From contig CANNEP010000024.1 in the NCBI GenBank assembly GCA_947503655.1, forward strand, positions 1-37,687: a DNA stretch of 37,687 nt, in the 5' to 3' direction. Below the pieces are notes generated by a model. That model saw only the letters and a program-made list of their open reading frames with translations, did not search any database and had not been told where the DNA came from. The position numbers and the translations under genes were made by a program. This DNA comes from an uncultured Microbacterium sp. (lineage in GTDB: Bacteria > Actinomycetota > Actinomycetes > Actinomycetales > Microbacteriaceae). Of the stretch, positions 8,044-16,792 are shown piece after piece (the stretch's first letter is position 1; the number at the start of each line of letters is the position of its first letter).

Positions 8044-8852
8044 CGCCGGTACTTGTCACGTTCGCTGGCCTTTTGGGTCTCGTGATCGGGTCGTTCCTGA
8101 ACGTCGTGATCGCGCGCGTACCCGCGAAGGTGTCGCTCATGCGCGAAAGCCAGTGTCCGAAGTGCGATGCGTCGATTCGGACGTGGCAAAACATTCCGGT
8201 GGTCTCGTGGCTGATCCTCGGCGGCAAGTGCCGCAACTGCAAAGAGCCCATCTCGATTCGCTATCCACTCGTTGAGCTCGCCACGGCCGTGCTCTTCGCG
8301 GCTGCGGCGTGGTGGGTTATCGCGAAAGAGCCCGCAACGCTCGCCGGCGGCATTCTGACGTTTGCTGCTTACGCGTGGTTTGCCGCAATCAGCATTGCTC
8401 TCACCATGATCGACCTCGACACCCGGCGCCTGCCCAACACCATCGTGTTGCCATCGCTCGCCGTGCTTGCCGCACTCCTCCTCGCGACTGCCATCGTGAC
8501 CGGCGACTACGCAGCACTCCTCCGCGCCGCCATCGGTGGTTCCGCCCTCTTCGCTTTCTACACGCTGCTCGGCTTCATTCGTCCGGGTGCGATGGGCGGG
8601 GGAGACATCAAGCTCGCGGCGATCGTGGGCCTCATGCTCGCGTGGATCGGCTGGGGCGCTTTCGCCGTTGGCGCGTTCGCCGCATTCGTGCTCGGCGGCG
8701 TGATTGGCATCGCCATCATGCTGAGCCGTCGCGGCACCCGCAAGACGGCCATTCCGTTCGGCCCCTTCATGCTCATCGGTGCCTGGATCGGAATCTTTGC
8801 CGGCACCGTGATTGCCGACAGCTACCTGCGACTAACGGGGATCAGCGCATGA
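8040..8852 (+). CDS. pilD: Prepilin peptidase / N-methyltransferase (A24 family)
   Basis: Membrane aspartyl protease of 270 residues that removes prepilin leaders and methylates the new N terminus. The N-terminal GSFLNVVIARVP and the zinc-binding pair CPKC and CRNC belong to the methyltransferase domain. The catalytic aspartates lie in MIDLDTRRLP and in GGGDIKL. Several helices follow, including GWGAFAVGAFAAFVLGGVIG. The ATG at 8040 overlaps the preceding stop; the frame extends upstream to 7905 only as out-of-frame readthrough of the PilX-like gene. The substrates are presumably the prepilins encoded just upstream. Confidence 0.93.
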   Translation: MTPVLVTFAGLLGLVIGSFLNVVIARVPAKVSLMRESQCPKCDASIRTWQNIPVVSWLILGGKCRNCKEPISIRYPLVELATAVLFAAAAWWVIAKEPATLAGGILTFAAYAWFAAISIALTMIDLDTRRLPNTIVLPSLAVLAALLLATAIVTGDYAALLRAAIGGSALFAFYTLLGFIRPGAMGGGDIKLAAIVGLMLAWIGWGAFAVGAFAAFVLGGVIGIAIMLSRRGTRKTAIPFGPFMLIGAWIGIFAGTVIADSYLRLTGISA

Positions 8853-8883
8853 ACCAGCGCCATACCTCGAAGAAGGGAACACC

Positions 8884-9933
8884 ATGAGTCGGACAGTAAT
8901 CGGTCTCGAGATCACCGAAGAATTCGTGCGCGCCGTTGAGGTGCGCACCGGTCGCGTACCCACCGTGCTCGCGTCTGGCTTCGTGCGTCTCGCACCAGAC
9001 GTCGCCCGTGATTCCGAAGTGCTCGACGAAGAGTCGGTCGCCATCGCCGTGCGCCAGCTCTGGGCTCAGGCCGGCTTCAAGTCGCGCAATGTGATTCTCG
9101 GCATTGGCTCCCGCCGCATTCTGGTGCGCGAATACACGACCCAGGCGATGCGTCCTGACCTGCTGCGCCAGGCGTTGCCCTTCCAGGTGCAAGACCTGCT
9201 GCCGGTTCCGGTCGACCAGGCCGTCATTGACTTCTACCCGGCCACCGAAGCGAACGGACAGGTCTCGGGTCTGCTCGTCGCCGCCGTCGCGGAAACCGTC
9301 GAAGGCCTCATCAGCACGCTCGGCAAAGCCAAGGTCAACGTCGACCAGGTCGACCTGCTGCCGTTTGGCCTCGCCCGCCTATCGACGGCCCTCGCCGAGC
9401 CCGGCGAGACAGTCGCGATGGTGCACATCACCGACCACACGACGTACGTCGTCGTCACGCTCGACGGTGTGCCGCGCTTTGTTCGCATCATCCCGATCTC
9501 CGTGCCCACGAGCACGCTACGGGCCCGTGACGCCGCAGCCGAACAGGAGGGCGATGGCATTGTCGATGAGTTCCACGAAATGCTCCAGCCCGCGATGGCA
9601 AACGGCGCCCCCGCGCTGACCCGCGCCGCGATGCGCGTGGGCAACGCCCCAGCTTCTGCCCCCGAGCCGGAGATCGCCGACCTCATCACACGCGTCGGCA
9701 GCACCCTGCAGTTTGCCAACGCACGCCCCGACGCCACCTCCGTGCGCACCGTGCACATCAGTGGTTCCGGTCTCGCGATTCCGGGCGTCCACGCCGCCTT
9801 CGCGCAGTCGCTCGGCGTGCGCGTCATGCCCGTCAACATCAACGCGCTGGTCAAGTCGAAACACCCCATCGAGGGTGAGTTCGCCCTCGACGCCGTCGGC
9901 ACACTCAGCATCGTCTTCGGAGAGGGAATCTGA
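8884..9933 (+). CDS. pilM: Pilus assembly protein PilM, actin-like
   Basis: Cytoplasmic actin-like ATPase of 349 residues that links the pilus inner-membrane platform to the motors. The start VIGLEITEEFVRAVEV is the phosphate-1 region of the PilM fold, and ALPFQVQDLLPVPVDQAVIDF is the conserved PilM segment. TVHISGSGLAIPG is the C-terminal nucleotide-binding loop. It ends one base into the start of pilN. In other bacteria PilM binds the N-terminal tail of PilN; here that tail reads SPRVNLMP, matching the known binding motif. Confidence 0.88.
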   Translation: MSRTVIGLEITEEFVRAVEVRTGRVPTVLASGFVRLAPDVARDSEVLDEESVAIAVRQLWAQAGFKSRNVILGIGSRRILVREYTTQAMRPDLLRQALPFQVQDLLPVPVDQAVIDFYPATEANGQVSGLLVAAVAETVEGLISTLGKAKVNVDQVDLLPFGLARLSTALAEPGETVAMVHITDHTTYVVVTLDGVPRFVRIIPISVPTSTLRARDAAAEQEGDGIVDEFHEMLQPAMANGAPALTRAAMRVGNAPASAPEPEIADLITRVGSTLQFANARPDATSVRTVHISGSGLAIPGVHAAFAQSLGVRVMPVNINALVKSKHPIEGEFALDAVGTLSIVFGEGI

Positions 9934-10625
9934 TGGCGCAAAACGCACCGTACGGGGGTTCACCCCGCGTCAACCTCATGCCGAAGTCGGAGATCGACCG
10001 GCGCGAACGCCGTAAGCTTCTGGCGCGCTGGGCGACCGGCCTGGTCGGCGTTGTCGCAGTGACCGCCGCCATCATCGCGGGCGCCTTCTACCTCAACATG
10101 GTGTCGGAAAAGAATCTGCAGGCTGAAAAGGACCGCACGGGCCAACTGCTCAGCGACCTCGCCTCTCTCAGTGACGTGAGCGCGAAACTGAAGCAAGAGC
10201 AAGCGCTCGCGTCCTTCCGTCAGGAAGCAATGCACGCCGACCTGCAGTGGGGGCCGCTCATGGGTGCCGTCGCTGCGGTGTTGCCTGCTGGCGTCACGAT
10301 CACCGGCTTTGACGGTACGCCTGGCGTCGGCCCGCTCGGCGACGACCCCGCAACCGCCGAAGGCGCAACCTTCGCGATGACCTTCGTGAGCCCCGGCCCG
10401 ATCGACATCGTCACCGTCGTGCGCACCGTGCGTGGCGTGCCGACGGTTCTCCACGTCGAGGGCACGCAGCTCACGCGTGACACCCCGGTTGCCGAAGACC
10501 CCAGCGCGCCCGAGGCCGAGCCCGAAGCCGTCACCCACACGTACATGCTGACGATCGTCAGCACCGAAGAGGTCTACTCCGGGCGCTTCTTGCCCGAAGA
10601 CGAGAGCCAGACGGTAGAGGACTGA
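9933..10625 (+). CDS. pilN: Pilus assembly protein PilN
   Basis: Bitopic inner-membrane protein of 230 residues. The cytoplasmic tail contains VNLMP, the PilM-binding motif. One transmembrane helix follows (GLVGVVAVTAAIIAGAFYL, about residues 35-55), then a coiled-coil-like stretch (SEKNLQAEKDRTGQLLSDLA) and an external ferredoxin-like domain. Family members are about 180-230 residues. Overlap with pilM and tight spacing to pilO mark an operon. Confidence 0.82.
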   Translation: MAQNAPYGGSPRVNLMPKSEIDRRERRKLLARWATGLVGVVAVTAAIIAGAFYLNMVSEKNLQAEKDRTGQLLSDLASLSDVSAKLKQEQALASFRQEAMHADLQWGPLMGAVAAVLPAGVTITGFDGTPGVGPLGDDPATAEGATFAMTFVSPGPIDIVTVVRTVRGVPTVLHVEGTQLTRDTPVAEDPSAPEAEPEAVTHTYMLTIVSTEEVYSGRFLPEDESQTVED

Positions 10626-10626
10626 C

Positions 10627-11346
10627 ATGCCAAAGCAACTGATCAACATTGGTGGCGTCCTGGTAACCGTCATCATCCTCGCCCTCGGCATCATGCTCGG
10701 CGCTCTCCCGCTGTTCTCCGAATCGCAATCGACTGACGCTGAAGCCAAGCAGGTCAAGCAGAGCAACGATGTCTTCGAGATCCAGGTGCAGGCGCTGCGT
10801 GCGCAGGAGGCAAACATCGAAGAACTCGATGCCGAGCTCGCTGAACTGCGCGCCATGATTCCGACCAACGAGTTCAACGACCAGGTGTTCGAAATCATCG
10901 TGAGCGCCGCGGCAGCCACGGGATCGCAGATTGTCTCGGCAAGCGCGAGCGACTACGCGGCATGGACGCCGCCGCTTCGCGCAGACGGAACCTCGCCGCA
11001 GGCAGATGCCGCAGCTGTGGCTGCGCAGGCGGCACCGGATGAAGCCGCCACGAATGACACCGATGCCGAAGCGGCTCCCGCCCCGACGCCCGTCACCGCA
11101 CCGGTCGACGAGGCTCGCGTCAGTGTGCCGTTCCAGCTCTCGGTTGTCACCACCAGCCCCGCGAGCGCCATGGCATTCCTTGACCTCGTCAACGCGGGCA
11201 CGCGTTTGATCAGCATCGACACCGTGAACTTCGCTGTCACGACGCCGGCCGTCGCCACCCCGGGCGAGGGCGAAGCTCCGCCGGCGCCCCTCGCGAACAC
11301 CCAGCTCACCGTGACGATGCACAGCCTCGTCTACACCGGAAAGTAA
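10627..11346 (+). CDS. pilO: Pilus assembly protein PilO
   Basis: Bitopic membrane partner of PilN, 239 residues. The transmembrane helix GVLVTVIILALGIMLGALPL is at about residues 10-29, followed by a coiled coil (EIQVQALRAQEANIEELDAE) and a periplasm-side domain ending in a Pro/Ala-rich insert and VPFQLSVVTTSPASAMAFLD, which fits the PilO C-terminal fold. Recognition rests mainly on position and architecture, as PilO sequences diverge strongly. Confidence 0.75.
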   Translation: MPKQLINIGGVLVTVIILALGIMLGALPLFSESQSTDAEAKQVKQSNDVFEIQVQALRAQEANIEELDAELAELRAMIPTNEFNDQVFEIIVSAAAATGSQIVSASASDYAAWTPPLRADGTSPQADAAAVAAQAAPDEAATNDTDAEAAPAPTPVTAPVDEARVSVPFQLSVVTTSPASAMAFLDLVNAGTRLISIDTVNFAVTTPAVATPGEGEAPPAPLANTQLTVTMHSLVYTGK

Positions 11347-11351
11347 GCCCG

Positions 11352-12494
11352 ATGAGCGAAACTCTCACGCTTGATGCCCTGCTGACGCAAGCGGCTATGC
11401 ACCGCGCGTCTGACGTTCACCTCACGGCTGACGCCCCACCGCTCATGCGTGTTGATGGCGCGCTGGCTCCGATTCCGCGCATCTCGAGCGTGCTGCCCGC
11501 GGCGTGGCTTGATGCCGTGTTGCGTGGCGTGCTCACCGCCGATCAGACCAACGAGTTCGACAGCCACGGCGAGGTTGACCTTGCGTACGCCGTGCCGAAC
11601 GTCGGTCGCTTCCGTGTGAACGCGTTCCGTCAGGTCGGCAAGACCGCAATCGCACTTCGTCTCATCTCCACCAAGGCGATGTCGCTCGCAGAGCTCGGCG
11701 CTCCCGCCATTGCGCGTGACCTAGCCCTGCGCCCCCGCGGCCTCGTGCTGGTGACGGGACCCACTGGTTCCGGTAAATCCACGACGCTCACGGCGATGGT
11801 CGACATCATCAACGAGACCAAGCCCGCGCACATCATCACGCTCGAAGACCCAATCGAGTTTCAGCACACCAGCAAACGGTCGCTCGTACACCAGCGTGAG
11901 ATTGGTGGCGACACCCGCTCGTTCAGCGAAGCGCTGCGTCGCGTGCTGCGACAAGACCCCGACGTGATTCTCGTCGGTGAGCTTCGTGACCCGGAGTCGA
12001 TTCAGACCGCGCTGTCGGCCGCTGAAACCGGTCACCTCGTGCTCTCCACCCTGCACACGCAGGGTGCCGCGAAGTCGATCAACCGTATTATCGACGCGTT
12101 CCCCGCGCACCAGCAGAACCAGGTGCGCACACAGCTCGGTGACACACTGCAGGGCATCATCAGCCAGACGCTGCTGCCGCTCGCGCAGAAGGCCGGTCGT
12201 GCGATCGCGACCGAAGTGCTCATCAACACCCCCGCCGTCGCAAACCTCATTCGCGAAGGACAGGTTCCGCAGCTCTACTCGGTCATGCAGTCGGGTTCCA
12301 CGCTCGGCATGCACACGCTCGACCAAGACCTGCAGCGCCTCGTCGCGACCGGTCAGATTTCGCAGCAGGTCGCGCGATCGTTCGCCGTTGACCCGCGCGA
12401 TCTCGACAACGTGCGCGTGCAGCCCGCTGACCTCGACGCTGACGCCTGGTCGATGCACGCGAGCGAGCAGAAGAACCTGGGCTGGACTCTGTAA
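11352..12494 (+). CDS. pilT: Pilus retraction ATPase PilT
   Basis: Hexameric cytoplasmic ATPase of 380 residues that drives pilus retraction. The N-terminal SDVHLTADAPPLMRVDG, Walker A GPTGSGKST, the Asp box (TLEDPIEF), Walker B ILVGELRDPES and the His box (LSTLHTQGAAKSINRIIDAF) are all present. The VANLIREGQ segment corresponds to the AIRNLIRE motif that separates PilT from PilB. Presence of PilT implies that these pili retract, which matters for twitching or DNA uptake. The stop overlaps the pilC start. Confidence 0.93.
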   Translation: MSETLTLDALLTQAAMHRASDVHLTADAPPLMRVDGALAPIPRISSVLPAAWLDAVLRGVLTADQTNEFDSHGEVDLAYAVPNVGRFRVNAFRQVGKTAIALRLISTKAMSLAELGAPAIARDLALRPRGLVLVTGPTGSGKSTTLTAMVDIINETKPAHIITLEDPIEFQHTSKRSLVHQREIGGDTRSFSEALRRVLRQDPDVILVGELRDPESIQTALSAAETGHLVLSTLHTQGAAKSINRIIDAFPAHQQNQVRTQLGDTLQGIISQTLLPLAQKAGRAIATEVLINTPAVANLIREGQVPQLYSVMQSGSTLGMHTLDQDLQRLVATGQISQQVARSFAVDPRDLDNVRVQPADLDADAWSMHASEQKNLGWTL

Positions 12495-13726
12495 TGGCCG
12501 TCACTCAGCAGTATTCGTACCGCGCGACCAACGCCGGCGCCAGCATCGTCAAGGGAACCATTGAAGCGGCTTCCGAAAGCGCCGTCATTGCGAAGTTGCG
12601 TGCGCAGGGGCTGATTCCGCTCGAGGTTCGCGAGGTTTCGACAACGGGTCTCAACCAGGAAATTGTGATTCCTGGTTTCGAGCCGCGCGTTAAGGTCGCC
12701 TCTCTCGCCGTGTTCTCGAAGCAGATGGCGGGGCTCGTCAACGCCGGCCTGCCACTTCTACGAGTGCTCACGATTTTGTCGGAGCAGGCCGAAGATAAGG
12801 TGCTGCGCAAGGCCCTCGTGCTGGTGCAGTCGGAGGTCGCCCGTGGGGCCTCGCTGTCGACCGCGATGGCTGCGCAGCCCGATGTGTTCCCGCCCCTGAT
12901 GGTCAGCATCATCAAGGTGGGTGAGACCGGCGGATTCCTCGGTGAATCGCTCCAGTCCATCGCGCGCACGTACGCGAACGAAGCCGATCTGCAGAACAAG
13001 ATCAAGTCGGCCACCACCTACCCGCTCGTCGTGCTCGGCATCGCTGTCGTCGGTGTCATCGCGATGATCGCGTTCGTGGTTCCGGTGTTCGAGGGCATGT
13101 TCAAGGGCCTCGGCTCGGAACTGCCGCTGCCCACGCAGATCATTGTGTCGCTGAGCGATGCGATGATCTGGCTGCTACCGACGATGATCGTGGTGGCGCT
13201 CGTGTTCTGGATCTGGTGGAGCAAGAACAAGAACACCGAAAAAGTGCGTCGCGTCGTTGACCCGATGAAACTCAAGATGCCCGTCGCCGGCCCGCTGGTC
13301 ACCAAAATCACCGTCGCCCGCTTCGCCCGCAGCCTCTCCATGATGCTGAACGCCGGTGTGCCGCTCCTACAGGCACTCACGATCGTTAGTGAAGCAAGCA
13401 ACAACTACAAGGTCGAACAGGCCATCAAGTCGGTGCAAGAATCTGTGCGCCAGGGCCGCTCCTTCGCGGCACCGCTTGCTGATGCCGATGTCTTCCCCAC
13501 GTTGGTCTCGCAAATGGTTTCGGTGGGTGAGGAGTCAGGATCACTACCGGAAATGCTCACCAGCATCGCCGACTTCTACGAGGCCGAAGTGAAGACGGCA
13601 ACCGAACAGCTCACCTCCACGATTGAGCCCGTGCTCATCGTGGGTATCGGCGTGATCATCGGCGGCATGGTCATCGCCCTGTACCTGCCGATCTTCACGA
13701 TTTACGGAGAGCTTGGCGGCGGATAA
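12494..13726 (+). CDS. pilC: Pilus platform protein PilC
   Basis: Polytopic platform protein of 410 residues, the inner-membrane core that the motors turn. Two GspF domains are visible: FSKQMAGLVNAGLPLLRVL in the first and FARSLSMMLNAGVPLLQAL in the second. Membrane segments are YPLVVLGIAVVGVIAMIAFV, MIWLLPTMIVVALVFWIWW and PVLIVGIGVIIGGMVIALYL. It is the last gene of the plus-strand run and is followed by a strong terminator, with pilB convergent beyond it. Confidence 0.92.
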   Translation: MAVTQQYSYRATNAGASIVKGTIEAASESAVIAKLRAQGLIPLEVREVSTTGLNQEIVIPGFEPRVKVASLAVFSKQMAGLVNAGLPLLRVLTILSEQAEDKVLRKALVLVQSEVARGASLSTAMAAQPDVFPPLMVSIIKVGETGGFLGESLQSIARTYANEADLQNKIKSATTYPLVVLGIAVVGVIAMIAFVVPVFEGMFKGLGSELPLPTQIIVSLSDAMIWLLPTMIVVALVFWIWWSKNKNTEKVRRVVDPMKLKMPVAGPLVTKITVARFARSLSMMLNAGVPLLQALTIVSEASNNYKVEQAIKSVQESVRQGRSFAAPLADADVFPTLVSQMVSVGEESGSLPEMLTSIADFYEAEVKTATEQLTSTIEPVLIVGIGVIIGGMVIALYLPIFTIYGELGGG

Positions 13727-13742
13727 ACCCGTCGTCGCGATC

Positions 13743-13783
13743 AGGTGTCCGCTGCTTCCGGGGGAAGTGGCGGGCACCTTTTT
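13743..13783 (+). terminator. Rho-independent terminator of the pilus operon
   Basis: A 15-pair stem including a few G-U pairs (AGGTGTCCGCTGCTT against its partner ending GGCGGGCACCT) with a seven-base loop, followed by five T. It lies between convergent pilC and pilB. Confidence 0.8.
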
Positions 13784-13784
13784 G

Positions 13785-15458
13785 TTAGACCGTGACGCGG
13801 AGAACTTCATCGATCGTCGTGAGACCCTGCGTGACCTTCGACCAGCCGTCGTCGCGCAGCGAGGTCATGCCCTGCTGCAGTGCAACCTGGCGGATAGCGG
13901 TGCCGGTCTCGTGGCCCACGACCATGTGCTCGATCTCTTCTGACATCGTCATGATTTCGTGCACCGCGATGCGGCCGCGGTAGCCGGTGCCGGAGCACGA
14001 CGTGCAACCGCCGGCACCGTAGAGCACGGGCAGGTCGCCCGGGTCATCAAACGGAAAGCCGATGTCGGTGAGGCGCTGCGCCGACTCGCGGAACGGCACG
14101 CGGCACTTCGAGCACAGCTTGCGCGCGAGGCGCTGCGCGACAACGGCGCTGAGCGCGGTCGCCACGAGGAAGGGCTCGCAGCCGATCTCAATGAGTCGCG
14201 TCAGGGCGCTGGGCGCGTCGTTGGTGTGCAGCGTCGACAGCACGAGGTGACCGGTGAGCGAGGCCTCGACCGAAATGTTTGCGGTTTCGTGGTCACGAAT
14301 CTCGCCCACGAGCACAACGTCGGGGTCAGAGCGCAGGATGCTGCGCAGCGCCACCTGGAACGTGAGCCCAGCCTTCTGGTTAACCTGCACCTGGCTGATG
14401 CCAGGAATGCGGTACTCGACCGGGTCTTCAACGGTGATGACGTTAATGCTGGAGTTCGCAACGGTGGCGAGCGCTGTGTAGAGCGTCGTGGATTTACCGG
14501 AACCAGTGGGCCCGGTCACGAGGACCATGCCGTGCGGGCGGCTGATCGCTTCACGAAAGGCCGCCTCATTGCGGGCACCGAAGTTGAGGTCGCTCATCGC
14601 GAGCGCACTACCGGAGTTGTCGAGAATACGCATGACAACCTTTTCGCCCCACACCGTCGGAAGGGTGGCGACACGGAGGTCAACCTGGCGACCCTCGTGG
14701 TTGACCGAAATACGGCCGTCCTGCGGGCGGCGACGCTCGGCAATGTCGATCGACGCCATGATCTTGAGGCGCGAAATAACACCCTCTTGAATCGCGCTGG
14801 CCGCGTGCTGCATTTCGTGAAGCACGCCGTCAATACGAAAACGCACGGTGAGCTGGCGCTCGCCCGGCTCGATGTGAATGTCACTCGCGCGGTCGTTGAT
14901 GGCCTGCGTGATGAGCAGGTTTACAAACCGCACGATCGGGGCGTCGGCGTCAACATCTTCCAAGGTTTCGGTCGCGGCGAGGCTGCCGGGGCCGGCCGCG
15001 TCGACGATGCGCTCCGAGAGGTCGGTGAGTTCTTCGTCGCTACGCAGGTAGCGTTCAAACGCCTGGCGTAGACCCTCTTCGCTGACGACGACGGCCTGCA
15101 CGTTGAGGTCGATGACGCGCTGAATGTCGTCCATCGCGATGATGTCGGTCGGTTCGACCATGCCGATCACGATCGATCGGCGGCGGCGCTCCAACGGAAT
15201 CAGCTTGTAGCGACGGCACAGGGCACTCGGAACCAACGCAATGACCTCAGGATCAAGGTCGCGGCTGGTGAGATCGGTGTACGGCAGGTCGTGCGTCGCA
15301 GCCACCGCGTGAGCGAGCTGCGTCGAGGTAATGACGTGGGTCTCCAGCAGATGGGCGTGCAACGCCGGGCCATCACCAAACGTCGCCATCGCCACGCTCA
15401 TGGCATCGGGCTGAACTGCACCGGTCAGGACCAGTGTCTCCGAAATGCTGGTGAGCAC
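13785..15458 (-). CDS. pilB: Pilus extension ATPase PilB
   Basis: Assembly motor ATPase of 557 residues. An N-terminal MshEN/GspE-like domain (about residues 30-145) is followed by the ATPase domain with NDRASDIHIEP, Walker A GPTGSGKST, the Asp box TVEDPVEY, Walker B VLVGEIRDHET and the His box LSTLHTNDAPSALTRL. The zinc-binding cysteine pairs CSKC and CTSC set it apart from PilT. Position is unusual: convergent to and separate from the main operon, so extension and retraction motors can be expressed independently. The start used is the GTG at 15458, which has no well-spaced ribosome site, so the N terminus is uncertain. Confidence 0.92.
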   Translation of the reverse strand: MLTSISETLVLTGAVQPDAMSVAMATFGDGPALHAHLLETHVITSTQLAHAVAATHDLPYTDLTSRDLDPEVIALVPSALCRRYKLIPLERRRRSIVIGMVEPTDIIAMDDIQRVIDLNVQAVVVSEEGLRQAFERYLRSDEELTDLSERIVDAAGPGSLAATETLEDVDADAPIVRFVNLLITQAINDRASDIHIEPGERQLTVRFRIDGVLHEMQHAASAIQEGVISRLKIMASIDIAERRRPQDGRISVNHEGRQVDLRVATLPTVWGEKVVMRILDNSGSALAMSDLNFGARNEAAFREAISRPHGMVLVTGPTGSGKSTTLYTALATVANSSINVITVEDPVEYRIPGISQVQVNQKAGLTFQVALRSILRSDPDVVLVGEIRDHETANISVEASLTGHLVLSTLHTNDAPSALTRLIEIGCEPFLVATALSAVVAQRLARKLCSKCRVPFRESAQRLTDIGFPFDDPGDLPVLYGAGGCTSCSGTGYRGRIAVHEIMTMSEEIEHMVVGHETGTAIRQVALQQGMTSLRDDGWSKVTQGLTTIDEVLRVTV

Positions 15459-15599
15459 CTTATACCGCTAACCCTTCTCCCCTTGGGATCAATCCTAAGG
15501 TTTTGCGAGGGGCTCACCTAACTTTTTTCGCCCTGCCCACCGGCGAAAGGTGCACGGAGTTCACGCACATTTTCCCTGCCCCGCTGCGAAGCGTCAGCG

Positions 15600-15792
15600 T
15601 CAGCGTCGGCTGCGCTCGCGCAACGCCTCCTCGACGTCGTGGTCGAGGCCGGGCATATCGTCGGGCAGAACCATCAGTGCGAGCAAGGCGCGGCTGAAGA
15701 AGTTGCGTGCGCTGGCGGCGAGGGTGATGTCGACGATCTGGCGGTCGCTGAAGCCCTGTTCGCGAAGCTCAGCCGCATCGGGTGATGATCAT
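15600..15792 (-). pseudogene. C-terminal remnant of a carboxymuconolactone decarboxylase/AhpD-like protein
   Basis: Read on the minus strand, the frame gives ELREQGFSDRQIVDITLAA, then SARNFFSRALLALMV and LPDDMPGL, ending at a TGA at 15600-15602. This matches the C-terminal third of actinobacterial CMD-family peroxidase-like proteins. A stop lies in frame just upstream of the similarity, there is no start codon, and the catalytic CxxC part is missing. The rest of 15459-15835 holds no other gene I can support. Confidence 0.5.
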
Positions 15793-15835
15793 GCCTGGAA
15801 AATACACCCGCGCGGAACCACGCAAAAGGGGGTAG

Positions 15836-16792
15836 TTAGGGGGTGCGGGGGTACACGGGGAGGTGGAGCGTGACGACCGTACCTGCGCCTTCGGCGGAGC
15901 GGAGTGCGACGGCGCCGCCGTGACGACGGAACACGGTCGCGACGAGCGTCAGGCCAATGCCGGAGCCGGCGATATCGCGGGCGTTGCCGGCGCGAGCGAG
16001 CTCGTCGAAGACGTGTGGTTGGTCGGCGTCGGGAATGCCCCGGCCGGTGTCGGCGACCTCGATGACGGCCCATCCGGACTCTTCGCGCAACCGCACTTCG
16101 ATCGGGCCACCGGCCGAGTACTTCGCGGCGTTGGCGAGCACGTTGTCGATCGCGAGTGACAGCAGGTCGAGGTCAGCGGTGACGGCCGGCACCGGCCATG
16201 GCACGCGCGTCACCGAAACGGTGGTGCGGGCGGCGAATGCCGGGTCTTGCGAACCGAGCGCGGCGACGGCTTCATTGACGAGGTCTTCGAGGTTGACGGT
16301 TTCGGTTTCGAGCGCGCGGGTTTCGAGTTCGGCGAGCTTGCGGAGGTCGCCGACCAGGCCGCTGAGCTTCGCCGCTTGGCCGTCTACGGTCTTCCATGCG
16401 TCGACCGGTGCGGCACCGTTTTGTGCGGCGACCGCGGTCGCGCGAATCGCGGTGATCGGGTTTTTCAGTTCGTGGTCGAGCCGGGCAAGAAACCGGCGGT
16501 GTGATTCGCGCTCCTGCTGGATCGCGGTATCGGCAGCGATCCGTGCGGCTTTCGCCGCGCGACGCGCCCGCAAGCGCAAACCCGCGAGCACAAGCACCGC
16601 GACGAGGGTGATGAGCAGGCCCGCACCAATGAAGACGGCCGGCACCGCGATGCCGATGTGTACGCGGCGCGCGTCGCCCTCCAACAACAGGATGAGGCCG
16701 ATGATCGTGCCGAGCACGGCGGGCACGAGAGCGGGAATCCAGGCCCACATCATCGGGGCCGGTTTCTTCGCGATGGGTGTCGGGCCGGTCAT
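15836..16792 (-). CDS. Sensor histidine kinase
   Basis: Membrane-bound kinase of 318 residues. Two helices (WIPALVPAVLGTIIGLILLL and IAVPAVFIGAGLLITLVAVL) are separated by only a few residues, so there is almost no external sensor domain. The H box is FLARLDHELKNPITAIRATA with the phospho-accepting His, the N box is DNVLANAAKYSAGG, and the G boxes are DTGRGIPDAD and GSGIGLTLVATVFRRHGG. The start overlaps the stop of the response regulator, so the two are co-translated. The signal is unknown; such short kinases sense membrane or intracellular cues. Confidence 0.9.
   Translation of the reverse strand: MTGPTPIAKKPAPMMWAWIPALVPAVLGTIIGLILLLEGDARRVHIGIAVPAVFIGAGLLITLVAVLVLAGLRLRARRAAKAARIAADTAIQQERESHRRFLARLDHELKNPITAIRATAVAAQNGAAPVDAWKTVDGQAAKLSGLVGDLRKLAELETRALETETVNLEDLVNEAVAALGSQDPAFAARTTVSVTRVPWPVPAVTADLDLLSLAIDNVLANAAKYSAGGPIEVRLREESGWAVIEVADTGRGIPDADQPHVFDELARAGNARDIAGSGIGLTLVATVFRRHGGAVALRSAEGAGTVVTLHLPVYPRTP

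Noticed and set aside
13959..15071. Long antisense open frame (370 codons) across pilB
   Set aside because: Same reason: Arg/His-rich random composition opposite a clear ATPase gene.
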